Of a stretch of 64,000 nucleotides of DNA, positions 58,398 to 64,000 are shown in pieces. The stretch is taken from contig JAXGGA010005135.1 in NCBI GenBank assembly GCA_038373865.1, positions 16,903 to 80,902 of the forward strand, read 5' to 3'. Made by a program: the position numbers and the translations under genes. Under the pieces are notes generated by a model, which had not been told where the DNA came from, did not search any database, and was given only the letters and a program-made list of their open reading frames with translations. Position 1 is the first letter of the stretch, and the number at the start of each line of letters is the position of its first letter. This stretch comes from Uloborus plumipes. Its lineage: Eukaryota; Arthropoda; Arachnida; Araneae; Uloboridae.

Positions 58398-59678
58398 CCG
58401 TAAAATGGGGTGTATAGGAACAGCGGGGTCAATCGGAACAAAACTTACCGACCGTACAAAGAAATTCTTCATAAATATACTATTGGGTATTTTTCGCCAT
58501 CAATTTTTATTTTTAGAAAGGTAAGATCATAGGAAGTAGGAAAAAATTACTTTTGTCAATCTGGCAACACTACTGGCTTCTAAGGAGGGCTGCACGTGGA
58601 ATGCTAGAAAACATCACATTTTCATAGACTGCAAAACTTCATATGCAAGAACAAATCTTCTTAATTTTAAACCTAAGAGTGGTATGTTTCAACTATACAT
58701 GTATCTGAACAACAGAATACCACATTAGAATTTACATTTTTTATAAATTGTGTCATAAAAATGAAGAATTCTGAAAAATGCCATAGGAAAAAAAATGCGG
58801 GGTGATTCGGAACACTTTGTTCTGTTGTTCCAATTCAAACTTATTTGAAGGAAACTGTTTGAAAAATCATGATTCTAACCCCAATTTCTCTAATCAAGAC
58901 AAAGACAAGGATTTATCACTATTTATCCCTTCTCGTGAGCTACCAAATCTTAGAATGACAAAAAGTAGCAGATTTCAAAAGATTTTTTCTCCAGGAGACT
59001 TAACATAAAGTACGAGGGGGAAAGTCGTATAGACTTTATATAGCAAAAGGCCAGCACAAAAACAGTGATTAATAAGTGAAAAAATCTTTCAGGACAATCC
59101 CCGAAACCCACGGATTTCAAGAAACTAAAGAAAAGGCATAGTTCATCCCATAAGATGCTATGAAAAAACTTAAGCCAAGTCGCAATTGCTAGTTTTAAGG
59201 ACAAATACATATTTGTGGACATGAGTGACTTCCATTCATATTAAATCTTTGTATTTCAATTCAAAAGCATTTCTTAAATTACTTTTCATTTTTCATAAGT
59301 TCAAAATTATTTTGAATTTTGACAAATTATAAACGTTTACTGGTATTGAAATTATACTTTTATTTGACAGAAATTATCTGTTCTTATTCTCCCCCATTAA
59401 TATTACTCATGTTTGTGAGACCTATTACAGGTTAAATGGAAAAAAAATAAACATTTTAACATGTGTTCCGATTGACCCCTATCAGCGGGGTGATTCGGAA
59501 CACCCATAATTTTCTATATATTTTAATAATAACTGTTCAAAATGTTTTGTCTTTGCTTGGAATATCAAAAGTAAAGCAAGACCGAAGTTTTTACCCAGAA
59601 AATCAAATTAAAAAAATATCTTTTAACTGCTTTTTTTACAATCAAAGCTGAAAAGTGTTCCGATTCACCCCATTACGG
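58398..59678. mobile_element. TA-flanked DNA element with CCGTAAAATGGGGTG ends
   Basis: CCGTAAAATGGGGTG at the left and, inverted, CCGTAATGGGGTG at the right sit between TA dinucleotides (58396-58397, 59679-59680). The phrase GTTCCGATT(C/G)ACCCC and its complement recur internally (about 58797, 59465, 59486, 59656). The interior, 1.28 kb, has no recognisable transposase. Confidence 0.75.
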
Positions 59679-59684
59679 TACCAT

Positions 59685-60490
59685 TCAATATACAAGAAAC
59701 AATTCAACAGGAAACAGTGACGGAACTAGCTCATTGGTAAAACATTCTCCTTTCTCTCAATTACAAAACTTTACTTTTAAAAAAAGTTTTGTTTTACATA
59801 TTCATTATTGTTATTATTATTATTATTCTTGTTATTTTATGGTTTTGCTATACAATAAGCCTTCTTTCATGTATTTACTATTACGAAAGAGAAGGCTGAA
59901 TAGAGTATACCTGGTTAAAAGCATATAAAACAACGTTGAAAAGCACAAATGAGCAGGAATACTGCAGACACGTGTTTCGGCGTTACAAGGAACGCCTTTT
60001 TCAATGCAAAAAATGTGAACTTATGGTTGCACAGACATCCGACAAAAGAGTACTTTGTTTATTGTATTTCCGAATTTTTGTTTTGTTGATTCAGTTGATT
60101 TTGTTTTGTTGATTTTTTTTAAATCTAATACTCGCAACAGGATTTTGATGCTTGTTATTGATTTAAGTGAATCTAATTCTTCAATCGCTATACTGTAGTG
60201 ACTATATCTTTTTGGAAATAGTTGAAATTCTGAATTGAGTTGATTTGTTTAGTGCTAAAGTTAAGGGAGCAGATAATGATTTTAAAAAAAAAAAAGTTGC
60301 TGGGAAATAATCAATCTTTATTAGCACTCACAATCATTCGATAAATGCAAGTTGATCCACAACCAAGAATTTCACCCTGTTTGGAATCTTAGGATAAGAT
60401 TCGAGATAAAATTGAACAGCGCGTGACGTATTTGTTCTCAAAGCAGGTGCAAAATAAATTAACTATATAATCTATCTCTCCAATAAGTCT
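59685..60490. other. Gene-free stretch
   Basis: A short A-box-like phrase (TAGCTCATTGGTAAAACATT, about 59728) lacks a B box. CGTGTTTCGGCGTTACAAGG with AACGCC near 59970 looks like a piece of a dispersed repeat, but no second copy was seen. Confidence 0.35.
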
Positions 60491-60496
60491 CGTAGC

Positions 60497-60568
60497 GGGG
60501 GTGTAGCTCAGTGGTAGAGCGTTCGCTTTGCATGTGAAAGGCCCGGGGTTCGATCCCCCGCACCTCCA
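60497..60568 (+). tRNA. tRNA-Ala (anticodon TGC)
   Basis: The 72-nt sequence folds as a full cloverleaf: acceptor GGGGGTG/CACCTCC plus discriminator A, D arm with GTAGCTCAGTGGTAGAGC, anticodon stem TTCGC/GTGAA with loop TTTGCAT, variable AGGCC, T arm CGGGG-TTCGATC-CCCCG. TGC reads GCN alanine codons. The A and B boxes are intact, and a T-run (60572 onward) would end pol III transcription. CCA is not encoded beyond the terminal A, as usual in eukaryotes. Confidence 0.93.
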
Positions 60569-60574
60569 ATATTT

Positions 60575-61910
60575 TTTTTTTAAATTTAAATCGATGTTTG
60601 ATATGAATTAGTGGGAAGTGTTAATGCTAGGTAATTTTGTAACAATCAATAATTTTTCTTAACGCTTGCTGTATTTCAATGTTTTTCACTTTCTGGGGTT
60701 GCTCTCCATCCCTCTAATTGTTGTTTTCCCTTAACAAATTAATAAAAAATATTTTTTTAACACAAAAAAATATAATTGAAATTATTCAATCTTCCTTACC
60801 GTTTTCCGAAGGCAATGTTTCCATAAGATAGTAAAAATTGCAAAATGCAAAAAAAAAACCTCATAGTCATCAATGGCTTTCAGTTTTGAAACAATTTTTA
60901 AAAACATATTCAATGTACAGCTTCTCGACAGATTAAGTATCCCGTCCATAAAATAAAATACAAAATAATAAATGTGCAATGTAAATTATAAATGCACATA
61001 ATAAATATACATAAATATATAACGTATATAATTTCGTCATTACTTGCAAAGTATTTTAGGGCATCAACAATCATTCAGTTTTATATTGAGATTTAAAAAA
61101 ATATGAATCTTACGTTTAATACTACAATGTTCCTTATTGGTTTCAACATTAAGGAATTAGTAGATGGACTTTATAATAAGAAGGGTAACGAAGAATTTTT
61201 TTTTTTTTTTCATGTCTCCTAGTTTCTAATCTAAAACTTCAAAAAAAAAAAAAAAAAAAGTCAATATCATGGCTGGGTTTTTTATGAAATAAAGTTTTTA
61301 ATGTTATAACATTTTCACTTCACAAATTGAAATTGACCACAAAATTTTTCTAGTAAAGCGCATAGTTTTAACGAGCATACTTGATACTTCGTAAGGAGTA
61401 GTTCGAATCAAGGCTCTGTTTGCGAATGATATTTAGTTTACTGAATGTTTGAAGCTGTAAAACATTTCATTTTTATGCAGATTTTAAAAATGTATTAAAA
61501 TTATAGAAATTCCAGCCTAAAAAATTCATTCAATTCCATCGTCCGAATACCATGCTGGAATAATATTTCCTTAAGCAGAAATATAATTTTATCTTCGCAT
61601 ATGAAAACACTCATCATTTCAGCTGTGACAAACCATTTAAAAACCCGTTTGAGACAGAAGTCATTAAAAGTTGTCTTCCCAAAAATTCTGTACTGCGTTC
61701 GCGGGAAAGATAGACTAGAGGTAAACAAAGAAATGCTCACCTCAATTTGAAGACCTCAATCCTGCGTTTGACTTAAGCACCCAGGTAGCACAAATAACTT
61801 TTAAATGTTTTATAAACGTTTTTAAGCGGTTGTTACAACGTTAATAACCATTTTACAACCTTTAAAAAACGAAGTGTGCTACTTGGGCAGGACCAAATTG
61901 GTGCATGTAA
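60575..61910. other. Gene-free AT-rich stretch
   Basis: There is no gene. It contains A- and T-runs near 61197-61260 and an isolated B-box-like AGTTCGAATCAAGG at about 61401. Confidence 0.4.
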
Positions 61911-61914
61911 AAAT

Positions 61915-62238
61915 TGTTAAGTTTACAGTAATAAACTAAAATTTCTAATTTTACAGTACTAAACTGTAAACTGCTACTTTTACAGTAATAAACTGAAAAA
62001 TTGATCATTTTACAGTTTATTACCGTGCATTTTACAGTTTAAAACTGGAACATCTGCTGCTAGTATTATACTGTTGTTTTTACAGTATAATACAGCAAAA
62101 ATTTTAAGGCAATAAAATGAAAAATTGCTAACTTTATATAATAAGAACCTGCAAAATTGCTAGTTTTACAGTTTATTGCTGTACATTTTACAGTTTTAAA
62201 TTGTATTGTAAAAACAACAGTTCATCTTTTGCAGTGTG
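61915..62238. mobile_element. MITE, family T, copy 3
   Basis: TTTACAGTAATAAACT subrepeats, ACTGGAACATCTGCTGCTAG, GTATTATACTGTTGTTTTTA and the end AAAACAACAGTTCATCTTTT followed by GCAGTGTG match the copies at 3.7 and 18.8 kb. Confidence 0.75.
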
Positions 62239-62646
62239 CCACAGATCGCAAGCATAAATGGTATTAGTTCAATTCTTTTTTAATTCCAGATTCCCCAAAA
62301 GTAAAATAGTGGCAAACATTCTGTCTATCTGTTTGCTTAATTTTATTCTATATTTTCTATAAACTTAGTATAATGTTGCTCACACTTAAAATCCTTTTAG
62401 AGGAAATTCTCGTGCTCATGAATTTTAGTGTTGAAGGTTCGCATGCCAGTGTTGTTGCTAGTGAATGAAATCGTGACTAAGGGGTAAATGGAAAAACTTA
62501 ATCTATTTCCCCATCAGGTTGCGATGTAAACAGTAGTAACAAGATGTTGAAAACCGCATCATACACTATCTATTAGTTTAGAAGCTTAAAAAGTTCTGCA
62601 CCAACAATACTCGATCTATAAAGCCCTCTAAATAATCCAAATGTAA

Positions 62647-63058
62647 TCTGTATACATAAATGGCTACTTCTGTATGTATGTATGTCCGGGGAAATCTTTA
62701 AAACTACTGGACCAATTTCAAGCCATTTTTCAAGTCATTGTTGTAAAAAGTCGTTGTTTTACAACAACAGTATTAATAATAATCATAATGAAAATTTTGA
62801 ACCAAGGCTTTTATGGAGTAAGTATGAAATTTATTGCTTTCTTAGGATTGTATATTCATCTATGCCAATAATTGCTAACGGGGCTAAATAAAATGATTTA
62901 TAACTTGCATTTGTATTTAGGGTGTGGTAAAACAGTTTCTTTAGTTTATCCAGACAGAAAAAATAGTCATTGCTTACAGAAAGAAAAAAGAGAAAGAATG
63001 AGTTTCACTAAAACACCATACCCGGCAGAAACCCGGGCAGCGCCGGGTACCCCGCTAG
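62647..63058 (+). mobile_element. Short non-autonomous Helitron
   Basis: It starts TCTGTATACATAAATGG after an A (62646) and ends CTAG before a T (63059). A hairpin ACCCGG...CCGGGT (63031-63048) lies ten bases upstream of the end. The phrase GTCCGGGGAAATCTTTAAAA with CTACTGGACCAATTTCA near the 5' end is typical of arthropod Helitrons. At 412 bp it has no Rep/helicase. Confidence 0.85.
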
Positions 63059-63064
63059 TCTAAT

Positions 63065-64000
63065 ATAATTTAAAGTAAAAGAGCATTAAAAAATCAAAAT
63101 TATGTACTGAATTCATGTAAAATATACACAAAAGTATAATTTTCGTCAAAATTTAATCTTCCAAAAATTATAGAAAGAATGAAAACTCGCAATTAGCCCT
63201 ATTTTCTTTTTTCATGAGTAAGCTTTATAAATTTAAGCTGAAATTATTTTGAAAAATATAAACTGAGAACAAAAATTAACCTAATAATACAAAATGAAAA
63301 TATGTTCATTAAGAAAAATGGCCTTAAAGAAAATTTATAGCTTGATATGTCGTCTTAAATCAATAATAAATTTGATGCACATGCATTGAAGTGAAAATGA
63401 AGTATAAAGAAAGAATTGGGTAAAAATATTTCATTTGACATAGTTTTATTGTATAGTAGTTAATTTCACACGTGTCTACACAAAGAAAATTTATCACATT
63501 TCGTTAAATAAAAAAAAAAGCCTGAGGTAAACAACCAACCAACCAATCAAAAAACTCATTCTTCTCAGAAGCACCACTTCATGGAAATAACGAAAAGCCA
63601 ACCAGAGTCTGAAAAAACTCAATTCTTGTTGCCCATTTCAAGATTTGAATCAGAAGTTCCTTTTATTGTAAGATATTCCATTTCCCTCCTTCTTGTTTGA
63701 TTTGATGGATGATAGGTTTGAGGAAATTTGGGTGGAGTGTTTGCTTGAGGAAGTTAAATTTTACTTTTGTTTTATCATTTTTTCAAACAAACAATTCGAA
63801 AATTTGATGCAATAATTCATCCGTTCCGCGCGTTCTTTTGTCTGGTATGATAAGTGTGGGAAAAAAAGGGCGGCGTTAGGGAAAATATTAAATCTGTCTG
63901 GGTGGATTTAGGAGGAAATTATTGCTTGAGTGTGTGCTTAAGCTTTGGAGCCCGAGATTTTAAGAGTGGACAGCACTAGATTTTTGAATAGGCAATTTTC
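63065..64000. other. Gene-free AT-rich stretch to the window end
   Basis: No gene, RNA or complete element is recognisable. Confidence 0.45.

Noticed and set aside
59718..59780. Possible tRNA (TAGCTCATTGGTAAAACATT)
   Set aside because: An A-box-like word only; no B box or cloverleaf can be drawn.
61360..61425. Possible tRNA-like element (AGTTCGAATCAAGG)
   Set aside because: A B-box-like word without a convincing A box or stems.

Overview
This window looks like nuclear DNA from an arthropod, most likely a chelicerate such as a spider. The evidence is the AT-rich base composition, the absence of any long open reading frame, tRNA-derived SINEs, Helitron ends of the TC...CTAG type, and a decayed copy of a multi-copy protein family that I associate mainly with arthropod genomes. 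The lineage call is an inference. There is no operon structure and no bacterial, phage or CRISPR signature. Almost every short open frame (60-178 codons) is noise in AT-rich or repeated DNA.

Gene content is sparse. One intact tRNA-Ala(TGC) gene (60497-60568) and a near-identical copy without a variable loop (49261-49327) are the only confident genes. Possible protein-coding exons are a GC-rich internal exon (4561-4666), a possible first exon with an upstream in-frame stop, a good start context and a donor (34344-34438), and weaker candidates near 45720 and 51406. Transposon-derived pseudogene pieces are a hAT-like transposase fragment (18381-18605), a mariner-like transposase fragment (about 25655-25850, minus) and the decayed arthropod element protein (about 28986-29610, minus).

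Most of the recognisable content is mobile DNA, often nested. 1-1736 is a very long palindrome with a hAT element inserted at its apex. 3711-4069, 18823-19165 and 61915-62238 are three copies of one MITE family. 8207-8443 is a piggyBac-type MITE with TTAA duplications. 9410-10506 is a SINE interrupted by two other elements. 22399-23550 and 62647-63058 are non-autonomous Helitrons. 25992-26400 is a pogo/Tigger-like MITE. 28487-34090 holds a partly tandem repeat family, a decayed protein and a MITE with a pol III-like core. 35040-36230 is a degenerate satellite. 38551-41160 holds tandem units split by a foldback element with eight GACGTCA sites. 49600-53345 contains a local duplication of more than 1 kb. 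57790-59678 has two TA-flanked elements abutting at one TA, the first carrying a SINE with a 13-bp target duplication.

Several non-repeat, higher-complexity islands (about 12,928-13,170; 17,400-17,600; 23,880-24,200; 54,650-55,340; 56,840-57,260) resemble regulatory or promoter DNA rather than coding sequence. With the isolated exon candidates, this fits a long intron or a gene-poor regulatory neighbourhood.
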